From contig CAJTVK010000027.1 of the NCBI GenBank assembly GCA_910579645.1, positions 1 through 39,721 on the forward strand: a stretch of 39,721 bases of DNA. The letters run 5' to 3'. This document shows, in pieces, positions 29,366-37,942 of the stretch (positions are counted from its first letter, which is position 1; each line of letters begins with the position of its first letter). The position numbers were made by a program, and so were the translations under genes. This stretch comes from an uncultured Lachnospiraceae bacterium (GTDB lineage Bacteria > Bacillota > Clostridia > Lachnospirales > Lachnospiraceae). The notes beneath the pieces were generated by a model. That model saw only the letters and a list, made by a program, of their open reading frames with translations, searched no databases and had not been told where the DNA came from.

Positions 29366-31567
29366 ATGGCAATTTATTATCAGGAAAAAAATCATATTTT
29401 TACGTTGCAGACAGAGCATACGACGTATCAGATGAAGGTGGATGATTTTGGTTTTCTCCTGCATCTGTACTATGGGGGAAGGATATCCGGGAATATGGAT
29501 TATCTGCTGACTTATTATGACAGGGGGTTTTCCGGCAATCCTTCGGACGCGGGGAGCGACAGGACTTATTCCATGGATGTGCAGCCCCAGGAGTATCCCG
29601 GGATAGGGACGGGAGATTACAGGAGCAGTGCGCTTGTCATCCGGAATGCGGATGAATCGGACTGCTGTGACCTGCGTTATGTGAGCCACAGCATCCGGCA
29701 GGGGAAGTACGGGCTGGAAGGGCTTCCGGCGGTCTATGCCGCAGAGGATGAGGCGCAGACGCTGGAGATTCTGCTGGAGGACAGCGTGAGCAAAGTGCAG
29801 GTACGGCTTTTTTACGGAGTGCTGGAAAAAGAAGATATTATTACAAGGAGCGCCAAGGTGAGCAACCTGGGGGAAGGGTGCGTGACCGTGGAAAAGGCAG
29901 CGTCGGCCTGCTTGGATTTTGTGGCCGGGGATTATGACTTGCTCAGTTTCTGGGGGAGACATACGATGGAGCGCAATCTGCAGCGCAGGGAAATCGGGTA
30001 TGGGAATCATGTAATAGGAAGCCGCAGGGGGACTTCCAGCCATCAGTACAATCCGGCGGTTATTCTGGCAGGGAAGGATGCCACGGAGGAGCACGGAAAT
30101 TGCTACGGCTTGGTTTTTGTATACAGCGGTAATTTCATGTGCGAGGCGGAGAAGGATCAGTTTGGACAGACCAGAGTTCTTATGGGGCTGCAGAGCGATC
30201 TGTTCCATTATCCGTTGGAGCAGGGAGAGACATTGATTGTGCCGGAAACGATTCTCGGGTTTTCCGACAGAGGCTTGGGGGAACTGTCCCTGCTGTTTCA
30301 CAGATGCATCGGCAAGCATGTCTGCAGGGGAAAATATCAGCATGAGCCCAGGCCGGTGCTGGTCAACAGCTGGGAAGCGGCATATTTTGATTTTACCGGG
30401 GAAACTATCTGCCGGCTGGCGGAACATGCAGCAGAACTGGGGATTGACATGGTAGTCATGGACGACGGTTGGTTCGGAAAGCGGGAGGACGATAACAGCG
30501 GCTTGGGCGACTGGCAGGTGAACGAAGAGAAGCTGGGATGTACGTTGGGGGAACTGATTCGGAAGGTGAACGGGTTTGGCGTGAAGTTCGGCATTTGGAT
30601 TGAACCGGAGATGGTATCGGAGGACAGTGATTTATACCGGGAGCACCCCGACTGGGCGCTGCAGATTCCCGGCAGGAAGCCGGTGCGGGGCAGGAACCAG
30701 CTGGTTCTTGACTTTTCCCGGAAAGAAGTGCGGAATCATATATTCGATGCGATATGCGGCGTTTTGGATCAGGGGAACATCGAGTATGTGAAGTGGGATA
30801 TGAACAGGAGCATCAGCGAGGTGTATTCCACGGAAAACAGACAGGGAAAGGTCACTTATGACTATGTGCTGGGAGTGTATGATTTCCTGGAGAAACTGCT
30901 GCAAAGATATCCCGACATGCTGATAGAGGGATGCAGCGGCGGAGGCGGAAGGTTTGATGCCGGCATGTTGTATTATACGCCGCAGATATGGTGCAGCGAC
31001 AATACGGATGCGATAGACCGTCTTCGGATTCAGTACGGGACCTCTTTCTTATATCCGGTTTCCGTAGTGGGTTCCCATGTGTCGGCGGTGCCGAATCACC
31101 AGACCGGACGGAGCGTGAGCCTGCATACAAGAGGCGTGACAGCCATGGCAGGCACTTTTGGCTATGAACTGGATCTGGGGAAATTGACGGAGGAAGAAAA
31201 GGAAGAACTGAAGGAACAGGTGAAAAAATATAAGGAGTACGCCAAGCTGATACGGGACGGGCGGTATTACAGGCTGTCCGATCCTTTCCGGGATGCTTAC
31301 GGGGCATGGCAGTTTACGTCCGAAAACGGGGACAAGGCACTGCTGAACGTGGTAATGTTGGAGGTTCACGGGAATATGGCAGTCAATTATGTGAAGCTGA
31401 AGGGGCTGAAGAAGGATGCCGTCTATGAGGAAACGGCTACGGGCAAAACTTATTCCGGTTCCGCCCTGATGGAAGCCGGGCTGCCTATGCCGGTGCAGCA
31501 GGGAGAGTACTTGGCTTACCAGATGGAATTCACGGAGCGTGATACGGAAGGTGAGGGCATGTCCTGA
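29366..31567 (+). CDS. Alpha-galactosidase, GH36
   Basis: A 733-aa intracellular enzyme (no signal peptide) that removes alpha-1,6-galactose from melibiose, raffinose or stachyose. The N-terminal beta domain (1 to about 330) leads to a TIM barrel with MVVMDDGWFGKREDDNSGLGDW, FGIWIEPEMVSEDSDLYREH, the nucleophile D478 in YVKWDMNRS, EGCSGGGGRFD and the acid/base region WCSDNTDAIDR (D545-D548). A C-terminal beta domain follows. Length and motif spacing match bacterial GH36 enzymes closely. A GGTGG stretch lies upstream of the ATG. It cooperates with the ABC importer before it and the GH13 enzyme after it. Confidence 0.95.
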   Translation: MAIYYQEKNHIFTLQTEHTTYQMKVDDFGFLLHLYYGGRISGNMDYLLTYYDRGFSGNPSDAGSDRTYSMDVQPQEYPGIGTGDYRSSALVIRNADESDCCDLRYVSHSIRQGKYGLEGLPAVYAAEDEAQTLEILLEDSVSKVQVRLFYGVLEKEDIITRSAKVSNLGEGCVTVEKAASACLDFVAGDYDLLSFWGRHTMERNLQRREIGYGNHVIGSRRGTSSHQYNPAVILAGKDATEEHGNCYGLVFVYSGNFMCEAEKDQFGQTRVLMGLQSDLFHYPLEQGETLIVPETILGFSDRGLGELSLLFHRCIGKHVCRGKYQHEPRPVLVNSWEAAYFDFTGETICRLAEHAAELGIDMVVMDDGWFGKREDDNSGLGDWQVNEEKLGCTLGELIRKVNGFGVKFGIWIEPEMVSEDSDLYREHPDWALQIPGRKPVRGRNQLVLDFSRKEVRNHIFDAICGVLDQGNIEYVKWDMNRSISEVYSTENRQGKVTYDYVLGVYDFLEKLLQRYPDMLIEGCSGGGGRFDAGMLYYTPQIWCSDNTDAIDRLRIQYGTSFLYPVSVVGSHVSAVPNHQTGRSVSLHTRGVTAMAGTFGYELDLGKLTEEEKEELKEQVKKYKEYAKLIRDGRYYRLSDPFRDAYGAWQFTSENGDKALLNVVMLEVHGNMAVNYVKLKGLKKDAVYEETATGKTYSGSALMEAGLPMPVQQGEYLAYQMEFTERDTEGEGMS

Positions 31568-31717
31568 GAAGAAAAGACGGTGGTGGGGGAAGAAAGAAAC
31601 CGGGGCCGGGCAGGAAAAAAGGCACCGGAAACGAGGAAGGCTATTTTCCAATAAAAGAGCCGGAAGAAGAAAAGAAGATATGAAGCAGTCAGCATAATAG
31701 GTAAAGGAAGGAAAAGT

Positions 31718-33634
31718 ATGGACAAAAAAGAAAAGGCAGGCAGGAATGCAGCTAAGGGGGGAAGAAGGAAAGCCGGCGGGGAACAGGCTGTCCGGACAGA
31801 GAAAATTTACAGAGAGCGGTTTGAGAGACATTTGGATGAACTGCGTTGGCTGTATATGGAACTGTATGACAACGATTCCATGTTCGCGGAACTGTGCGAT
31901 AATATGGAACGGTTTTACTCTGAGAGGAACGGGGAATTAAAAACTTCGGACAGAAACCGTGAGCAGCGTCCGGACTGGTATAAAAAGAACGATATGCTGG
32001 GCATGATGTTCTATATTGATAATTTTGCAGGGAATATGCAAGGCGTGAAAGACCGTCTGGATTATATTGAGAAGTGCAATGTAAATTATATTCATTTAAT
32101 GCCGTTCCTGGAAACGCCGGAGGGGCGTTCCGACGGAGGATATGCGGTATCGGATTTCCGGAAAGTCCAGGAAGAACTTGGCTCCATGGAAGATCTGGAG
32201 GCTCTGACGGCGGCATGCCATAAGAGAGGGATCAATGTCTGCATGGATTTTGTCATGAACCACACTTCCGAGGATCATGAATGGGCAAAAAAAGCCCGTC
32301 AGGGTGACGGGGAGTATATGAGCCGTTATTTCTTCTTTGACAACGATTCCATACCGTCGGCATATGAACGGACGGTACCGCAGGTATTTCCTACCACGGC
32401 ACCGGGGAATTTTACCTGGCTGCCGGATGCCGGGCATTTTGTAATGACCTCATTTTATCCCTATCAGTGGGATCTGAATTATAAGAACCCAAGGGTCTTT
32501 AATGAGATGATGTATAATTTCCTCTATCTGGCCAACCGGGGGATAGACATTATCCGTATTGATGCGGTTCCGTATATTTGGAAGGAACTGAATACCCAAT
32601 GCAGGAACCTGCCGCAGGTTCATACCATTGTGCGCCTGATGCGCATGATCGGGGAAATCGTCTGCCCGGGCATCCTGCTGCTGGGTGAGGTGGTGATGGA
32701 GCCGGAGAAGGTAGTGCCGTATTTCGGCACGGTGGAAAAGGCAGAATGCCATATGCTGTACAATGTGACCACGATGGCCACCACATGGCATACCGTCGCT
32801 ACAAGGGATGTACGTTTGCTGAAAAAGCAGCTGGATATTGTCAATGCACTGCCCAAGGAATATGTTTTCCTGAATTATCTGCGCTGCCATGACGATATCG
32901 GCTGGGGGCTGGACTATGGGACTCTGATGGCGGAAGGGATAGGGGAACGCTCCCATAAGCAATATCTGAACGATTATTTTCAAGGCTATGCCGGGGAGAG
33001 CAACAGCCGGGGAGAACTTTACAATGCGGATCCGGTTACGGGGGATGCCAGATTCTGCGGCACCACGGCATCTATGTGCGGTATAGAGAAAGCCGGCTTT
33101 GAGCAGAATGCGGATGCCATGGAATCGGCCATCCGGCTGGATGTGATGCTCCATGCCTATATGTTCATGCAGTCCGGCATTCCGGTTCTTTACAGCGGGG
33201 ATGAAATAGGGCAGGTCAACGATTATACATATAAGGAGAACCCGGGGAAAGCGGCGGATTCCAGATATATTCACCGGGGAAAGATGAATTGGGAGCTGGC
33301 CGGGAATATCTCGGACCCGGATACGGTGGAAGGGAAACTGTTCCGACGGCTGGACCAGTTGGAGAAGATAAGGAAGAGGGAAAAAGTGTTTGTGTCCAAT
33401 GCGGATACATGGACCACGGAAACCGGAGACCGTTCCGTCCTAGGCATCGGGAGATACTGGGAAGGGGAAAAGCTTGTGGGGCTGTTCAATTTCAGCGAAT
33501 ATGAGAAGAAAGTGCGGATTTCCGGGCTGAACGGGGGTTATGTGGATCTGATTTCAGGGACGGAAGGAGAAGCGGCCGAGATTGTCCTGCCGGCTTACGG
33601 GTTTTATTATCTGAAGGAAAAAACGGACAGATAA
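31718..33634 (+). CDS. Amylosucrase-family GH13 enzyme (sucrose-cleaving)
   Basis: A 638-aa protein without signal peptide. A helical N-terminal domain (about 30-90) typical of amylosucrase precedes a GH13 barrel with DRNREQRPDWY, YIHLMPFLETPEGRSDGGYA, CMDFVMNHTSEDHEWA, the nucleophile D282 in IIRIDAVPYIWK, the acid/base E324 in LLLGEVV and the transition-state Asp in LRCHDDIGW (D392/D393). The spacing is nearly that of Neisseria amylosucrase. Reactions in the family are glucan synthesis from sucrose, sucrose hydrolysis or phosphorolysis; which applies is not decided. In this operon it would take the sucrose left when alpha-galactosidase trims raffinose. The first 25 residues are very basic and low in complexity. 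Confidence 0.88.
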   Translation: MDKKEKAGRNAAKGGRRKAGGEQAVRTEKIYRERFERHLDELRWLYMELYDNDSMFAELCDNMERFYSERNGELKTSDRNREQRPDWYKKNDMLGMMFYIDNFAGNMQGVKDRLDYIEKCNVNYIHLMPFLETPEGRSDGGYAVSDFRKVQEELGSMEDLEALTAACHKRGINVCMDFVMNHTSEDHEWAKKARQGDGEYMSRYFFFDNDSIPSAYERTVPQVFPTTAPGNFTWLPDAGHFVMTSFYPYQWDLNYKNPRVFNEMMYNFLYLANRGIDIIRIDAVPYIWKELNTQCRNLPQVHTIVRLMRMIGEIVCPGILLLGEVVMEPEKVVPYFGTVEKAECHMLYNVTTMATTWHTVATRDVRLLKKQLDIVNALPKEYVFLNYLRCHDDIGWGLDYGTLMAEGIGERSHKQYLNDYFQGYAGESNSRGELYNADPVTGDARFCGTTASMCGIEKAGFEQNADAMESAIRLDVMLHAYMFMQSGIPVLYSGDEIGQVNDYTYKENPGKAADSRYIHRGKMNWELAGNISDPDTVEGKLFRRLDQLEKIRKREKVFVSNADTWTTETGDRSVLGIGRYWEGEKLVGLFNFSEYEKKVRISGLNGGYVDLISGTEGEAAEIVLPAYGFYYLKEKTDR

Positions 33635-33754
33635 GGAAGGAACGATAGACAGCCGGAAATTTTAGCGCGGCAATGGTACGGAACGGGCAGGGCAATAGTC
33701 TGATTTCTGGCAGGACGGAGAATAAAGGCAAGGCGGCGAAAGGAGGCCGGAGAA

Positions 33755-34078
33755 TTGCAGCAGGGATTTACCGAGAGGGACTGGAAGCTTTTCAGAAGCA
33801 AAATTGCCGGTTGGCAGGAAGCTTATATGGACAGACTCAATCAAGAATATATGGAATTGCTGAAGGAAGATATCAACCCGGCAGATAAATTTTGGAGGCT
33901 GGAAAAGAGGATAAGGAACGATAAGAAGAAAACGGGTGTGCAGGTCGATATGAGACGGTCAATGTTGATTTCTAACATTACTTCACTGATATATGAGGAC
34001 GCAATCCGGTTGGAGGATTTGGAAGAATTCAGCGAGGAACTGAAGGAAACGGTAAGGCTTTATATGAGGATATCCTAA
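33755..34078 (+). CDS. Conserved-looking hypothetical protein, 107 aa
   Basis: The start is TTG 33755, with an excellent AAAGGAGG (AGGAGG at 33741-33746) 8 nt before it. The protein is helical, charged and soluble: FTERDWKLFRSKIAGWQEAY, LNQEYMELLKEDINPADKFW and RLEKRIRNDKK. It ends in another helix, LEDLEEFSEELKETVRLYMR. I recognise no domain; WRLEKRIRNDKK would suit nucleic-acid or protein binding but that is a guess. It follows the GH13 gene by 120 nt and may share its transcript. It ends just before a repeat (copy B). Confidence 0.75.
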   Translation: MQQGFTERDWKLFRSKIAGWQEAYMDRLNQEYMELLKEDINPADKFWRLEKRIRNDKKKTGVQVDMRRSMLISNITSLIYEDAIRLEDLEEFSEELKETVRLYMRIS

Positions 34079-34124
34079 GGAACTGTTCGCACTATTGAAA
34101 AGTTATTTCTTAACAGTTCCTAAG
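34079..34124. repeat. Inverted-repeat element, copy B
   Basis: GGAACTGTT (34080-34088) and AACAGTTCC (34112-34120) form a hairpin with a 23-nt AT-rich loop. The right 28 nt recur at 25654-25681 and, more diverged, at 29277-29304. It may end the transcript from 33755, though the T-tract is absent. Confidence 0.6.
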
Positions 34125-34156
34125 AAGGTCATGACTCTCGGAGAGGAGGAAGCGTT

Positions 34157-35110
34157 ATGGAACATAAGGGGACAAAAAGGCTGGAAACGGACCGTTTGGT
34201 GCTCCGGCCGTTTCGAAAAGAAGATGCGGTGCCTATGTTCCGCAATTGGGCATCAGATCCGGAGGTGGTAAAATTTCTCACTTGGCCGGTGCATGAAAAT
34301 GCCGGGATTTCGGAAAAAGTAGTGACAAGCTGGGTAGAGAGCAGCGGCTCACCGCAGAACTACCAGTGGGCTATTGAGTTAAAGGAAATCAAAGAGCCAA
34401 TCGGAAGCATCAGCGCGGTGAAGACGGACGACAGGACGGAGTCGGCCGACATAGGCTACTGCATCGGGCAGAAATGGTGGGGGCAGGGGATTACGGCGGA
34501 AGCATTGCAGGCTGTCATTGCGTTCTTTTTCCGGGAAGTGGGAATGAATGCCGTCAGTGCCTGCCATGACCCGAGAAATCCGAATTCCGGCAAGGTGATG
34601 AAGAAATGCGGCATGGCTTATGAAGGGACATGGAGGGCAAGGGGAGTAAATAACCAAGGGGTCTGCGACGAAGTATGGTATTCCATACGGAAAGAAGAAT
34701 ATGAAAAGAAAATGCAGTCCGGAGACATCTGGGAAGAACTTTATGAAAAGGCCCTTGCAGTGCAGGACGGAAGAAAGATTTCGGATTATGTGGAGGCCGG
34801 GGGCGTGGCGGCGGCAATATTGACGGCGGCAGGAAATATCTATACCGGAGTCTGCGTGGATACCTGCTCCACGTTGGGAATATGTGCGGAAAGGAATGCA
34901 ATCTTTCAAATGCTGACAAACGGAGAGCATGAAATAAAGAAAGTATTGGCAATCATGCCTGACGGACGGACGGGAGCACCCTGCGGAGCCTGCCGGGAAC
35001 TTATGGTACAGCTGATGCCGGAACATTATAAAGAGATTGAGATTATGTTGGATTATGGACAAAGGAGAACGGTTACGCTGGGGGAACTTACGCCGGAATG
35101 GTGGATTTAG
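34157..35110 (+). CDS. GNAT acetyltransferase fused to a cytidine-deaminase-like domain
   Basis: A single 317-aa frame with GGAGGA before the ATG. Residues 1 to about 185 are a RimJ/RimL-type GNAT domain: TKRLETDRLVLRPFRKEDAV, IGSISAV, ADIGYCIGQKWWGQGITAEA (the acetyl-CoA loop) and NPNSGKVMKKCGMAYEGTWR. Residues about 190-317 are a cytidine-deaminase fold with TCSTLGICAERNAI (C243, E245) and GAPCGACRELMVQL (C276, C279), the complete zinc and catalytic set. The second domain resembles blasticidin-S-deaminase-type enzymes. The join has no stop or frameshift. The substrate may be a nucleoside or aminoacyl-nucleoside compound that is both deaminated and acetylated, which would fit antibiotic inactivation. 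That is inference. Confidence 0.85.
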   Translation: MEHKGTKRLETDRLVLRPFRKEDAVPMFRNWASDPEVVKFLTWPVHENAGISEKVVTSWVESSGSPQNYQWAIELKEIKEPIGSISAVKTDDRTESADIGYCIGQKWWGQGITAEALQAVIAFFFREVGMNAVSACHDPRNPNSGKVMKKCGMAYEGTWRARGVNNQGVCDEVWYSIRKEEYEKKMQSGDIWEELYEKALAVQDGRKISDYVEAGGVAAAILTAAGNIYTGVCVDTCSTLGICAERNAIFQMLTNGEHEIKKVLAIMPDGRTGAPCGACRELMVQLMPEHYKEIEIMLDYGQRRTVTLGELTPEWWI

Positions 35111-35221
35111 GCAGCCGTAATATATCGCTCATACGGATATGTGATACGTTGGACTGTGAACGGAAGGACGTGGTGAAACCGGTAAAGGCAGAGGAATAAT
35201 CTCACACAGTTTTGGAAACAG

Positions 35222-35255
35222 GGAATTGCGGATATTATGCAGTTCCTTTTGTTTT
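35222..35255 (+). terminator. Probable terminator after the fusion gene
   Basis: GGAATTGC and GCAGTTCC pair (one G-U) around a loop and are followed by TTTTGTTTTG. The remainder of the 35111-35503 gap is AT-rich with an operator-like dyad and no gene. Confidence 0.6.
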
Positions 35256-35424
35256 GCATAAATTCATTCTTTAGTGCGTTTCTGCCTTTACAATAATTCC
35301 TTCAAAATGCTCATTCAGTTCAAGGTGCGGCAGAAAAATGGATAAGCTGCATAAAGAATTTCCGGATATAATCCGGTTAGGAGAATTTTATTCAGAAATT
35401 ATATTTTATTACTGATATAAATTT

Positions 35425-35445
35425 TATTGAGTAAATCACTCTATA
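35425..35445 (+). promoter_or_regulatory. Operator-like dyad upstream of the TetR gene
   Basis: TATTGAGT and ACTCTATA are inverted with one mismatch around AAATC, about 60 nt before the TetR start. The size fits a TetR-type site. I find no clear -35/-10 pair beside it. Confidence 0.4.
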
Positions 35446-35503
35446 AATTTTTCGATGACTGTGCTAATGTTAAATTGTGTTTATTCGCTGGAGGGAATAC
35501 TGT

Positions 35504-36100
35504 ATGACAAGAAAAGAACAAAAAGAAGCCAGAAAAATACAAATTATTCAGGCTACGCTGGATTTATTTGTGGAGCGGGGATACTACGGAACCAAAACAA
35601 GCCAAATATCCAGACGGGCAGGAATCAGTGAAGGACTACTGTTTCATTATTTCCCTACAAAGGAAATGTTGTTAGAGGAATTGGTAAACATTGGTTTGGA
35701 AGGGATGTGCATGCCAATGCAGGTCAAAGCAAAAAATGGTTTGGATTTTTTTTATCAATTTACAAAAATGTTGTTTCTACAGGCAGAGAAAAATCCATTT
35801 ATTGCAAAAATGTTTGTATTTATGGGACATATCATGCGGGGTGATGACGTACCAGAAAAGCTCCGCAAACTGGCAGCTTCGGTAGACACGGTTGCATTTT
35901 GCCAAAACTGGGTGAAAGCAGGGCAGAAAGATGGAAGCATTCGCAAAGGGGATGTCATGTCGCTGTCAAATATGTATTGGTGCGCGATACATGGAATAAT
36001 GGAGCAGTATACTTTGCGCCCGGATATTCCATTGCCGGAACCGGAGTGGATGATGGGTATGCTGCAAAAGGATAACAGGCAGACGGGAGGAGAACAATGA
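35504..36100 (+). CDS. TetR-family transcription regulator
   Basis: A 198-aa repressor from ATG 35504, with GGAGGG 8 nt upstream; the in-frame start at 35477 lacks one. The N-terminal helix-turn-helix (about residues 8-50) reads KIQIIQATLDLFVERGYYGT, SQISRRAGISEGLLFHYFPT, KEMLLEEL, the standard TetR pattern. The C-terminal ligand domain is helical and ends DNRQTGGEQ. The stop overlaps the start of the flavoprotein gene by 4 nt, so repressor and enzyme are made together and autoregulation by the enzyme substrate or product is likely. The pair is more AT-rich than its neighbours. Confidence 0.92.
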   Translation: MTRKEQKEARKIQIIQATLDLFVERGYYGTKTSQISRRAGISEGLLFHYFPTKEMLLEELVNIGLEGMCMPMQVKAKNGLDFFYQFTKMLFLQAEKNPFIAKMFVFMGHIMRGDDVPEKLRKLAASVDTVAFCQNWVKAGQKDGSIRKGDVMSLSNMYWCAIHGIMEQYTLRPDIPLPEPEWMMGMLQKDNRQTGGEQ

Positions 36101-37593
36101 GTGAAAACAAAAAGAAAATTGTAATTGTCGGCGGTGGAATTGCCGGATTGTCGGCAGGGATTTACGGAAAGCTTGCGGGCTATGACGTGGATATTTATGA
36201 AAAAAATCCTATTGCCGGCGGGCAGTGTATGGGGTGGAACCGGAAAGGATGCCATATTGATAACTGTATTCACTGGCTTACTGGAACGAAAAAAGGGACA
36301 TCGCTCCGCAAAGTATGGGAGACAGTCGGGGCATTAGATGAACATACGGGATTTGCGGATTGTGACAGATTTTATACAAGCATCAAAGGGGATTCGCAGG
36401 TAACATTGTGGAAGGATTTGGAAAGGACGAAGTCGGAATTGCTCATATTGTCCCCTGAAGATGCAGTGGAAATAGAAAAATTTGTGGAGCATGTGAAATA
36501 TGCGGAGGAATGTGAAATACCAGCCGAAAAGCCTATGGATGCCATGGGGATCATGGATTATATCCATATGGGCGTTTCCATGGCGGATATGCCAAAGGTG
36601 ATGAAGGAATACGGCTCCATTGATTTGGAGGAATTGTCCAAGCGGTTTAAGCACCCTGCTTTAAAACAACTGTTTACAGATTATCTGCCGAAAGAATATG
36701 TTGCAAGTTCATTTCTCGTTTCTTATGCCAGTATCATATCCGGCAATGGCGAAATTCCAATGGGCGGCTCTCTGGCAATGGTAAACCGTATGGTGAATCG
36801 GTTTTTACGGTTAGGCGGAAATCTGCACTGCAATGCGCCGGTTTTACGGATTCTTATAGAGAGTAAAAAAGCAATAGGAATCGAAACGGCAGATAAAAAA
36901 AGGGTGTTAGCGGATTATATTATTTCATCAGTAGATACGATGGAGATGTTTGGCAGGTTAATCGGGAAAAAATATATGGATGCAAAATGGCAGTCTTGCT
37001 ATGCTGATAATGAAAAATATCCTCTTTTTAGTGCAGTTCAGGCAGCATTCATGGCAGACAGTGAAGCGTATGACAGAAAAGGTACTATTTTCTTTGACTG
37101 TAGTCCTTTTGAAACAGGAGGAAGGAAAGTGGAGAGGATTTCGGTGAAAAGTTATGAATATGAACCGCAATTTGCTCCAACAGGGAAAACAGTGATTCAA
37201 GTAAATGTCCCGCAATTTGATAAGGAATATTTATACTGGAAATGTCTGACAAAGGAGGAATATGAGAACCGGAAAAAGGAGACAGTAAAGGCAATAGAAG
37301 AACGATTGCAGATGCAGTTTCCCGGTCTTTCGGGGCATATGGAATTTCTGGATTGCTGGACGCCGATTACTTATGAAAGGTATTGTAATGCATATCATGG
37401 AGCATATATGGGATTCATTACAAAAAAAGGTGTAAAGTCCTTTCGTGTGAAAGGACTATTAAAGGGGGTACAAAACCTATATATTGCCAGTCAGTGGATT
37501 ATGGCACCGGGAGGACTTCCAGTGGCAGTAACGGCAGGAAAGTTCGCTGTGTGGCGGATTGCCCGCAAAGATAAAAGAATGATAGAAGGTTAA
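36097..37593 (+). CDS. CrtI-like FAD-dependent oxidoreductase (phytoene desaturase family)
   Basis: A 498-aa flavoprotein. The dinucleotide-binding start KIVIVGGGIAGLSAGIYGK (about 7-25) is followed by VDIYEKNPIAGGQCMGWNRKG. The amino-oxidase/CrtI body has HPALKQLFTDYLP, SFLVSYASIISGNGEIPMGG and SLAMVNRMVNRFLRLGGNLHC. The C-terminal FAD motif is NLYIASQWIMAPGGLPVAVTAGK. No carotenoid genes are nearby, and such proteins in gut Clostridia are annotated only as NAD(P)/FAD oxidoreductases. The substrate is likely a lipid or polyene, controlled by the coupled TetR protein. It is the last gene of that operon. Confidence 0.88.
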   Translation: MSENKKKIVIVGGGIAGLSAGIYGKLAGYDVDIYEKNPIAGGQCMGWNRKGCHIDNCIHWLTGTKKGTSLRKVWETVGALDEHTGFADCDRFYTSIKGDSQVTLWKDLERTKSELLILSPEDAVEIEKFVEHVKYAEECEIPAEKPMDAMGIMDYIHMGVSMADMPKVMKEYGSIDLEELSKRFKHPALKQLFTDYLPKEYVASSFLVSYASIISGNGEIPMGGSLAMVNRMVNRFLRLGGNLHCNAPVLRILIESKKAIGIETADKKRVLADYIISSVDTMEMFGRLIGKKYMDAKWQSCYADNEKYPLFSAVQAAFMADSEAYDRKGTIFFDCSPFETGGRKVERISVKSYEYEPQFAPTGKTVIQVNVPQFDKEYLYWKCLTKEEYENRKKETVKAIEERLQMQFPGLSGHMEFLDCWTPITYERYCNAYHGAYMGFITKKGVKSFRVKGLLKGVQNLYIASQWIMAPGGLPVAVTAGKFAVWRIARKDKRMIEG

Positions 37594-37942
37594 TTTTTTA
37601 AAGAATTATACGAAGTATTAAGGCGGGAAAGCGTTTGTTGGAAGAAAACCTTGTGTTACTGTAAAGGACGATAACCTTGACGGGGAAAACGCAACACAAC
37701 AGTGGAGATACACTTTAATTTTAAGAAACAGGGAAGCCAGCTTACGGTGAAAAGTTAGCTGATGCTTTCGAAAACCGCATACAGGGGAATAGAGTTTATC
37801 CCCTGTAGCGGAGAAATATCTATAAAACACAATCAAATCTTGAAGTTTCACAATCATTTCGATTATTATTCAACTATTTAGGTATGAGCCAAGTGGCTGC
37901 CTCCGTTTTTCTGCAATGCAGTGCCGGTCGGGGATATTCGAT
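37594..37942. other. Gene-poor gap with a decayed coding fragment and a hairpin
   Basis: From about 37623 one plus-strand frame stays open for about 40 codons, with protein-like text GKAFVGRKPCVTVKDDNLDG followed by ENATQQWRYTLILRNRE, then hits stops. I do not recognise the family; it looks like a degraded gene. ACAGGGGA (37781-37788) and TCCCCTGT (37799-37806) form an 8-bp hairpin. No complete gene is visible. Confidence 0.4.

Noticed and set aside
29300..30427. 375-codon minus-strand frame.
   Set aside because: It is antisense to the alpha-galactosidase gene and its His/Pro/Gln-rich text fits a shadow frame.
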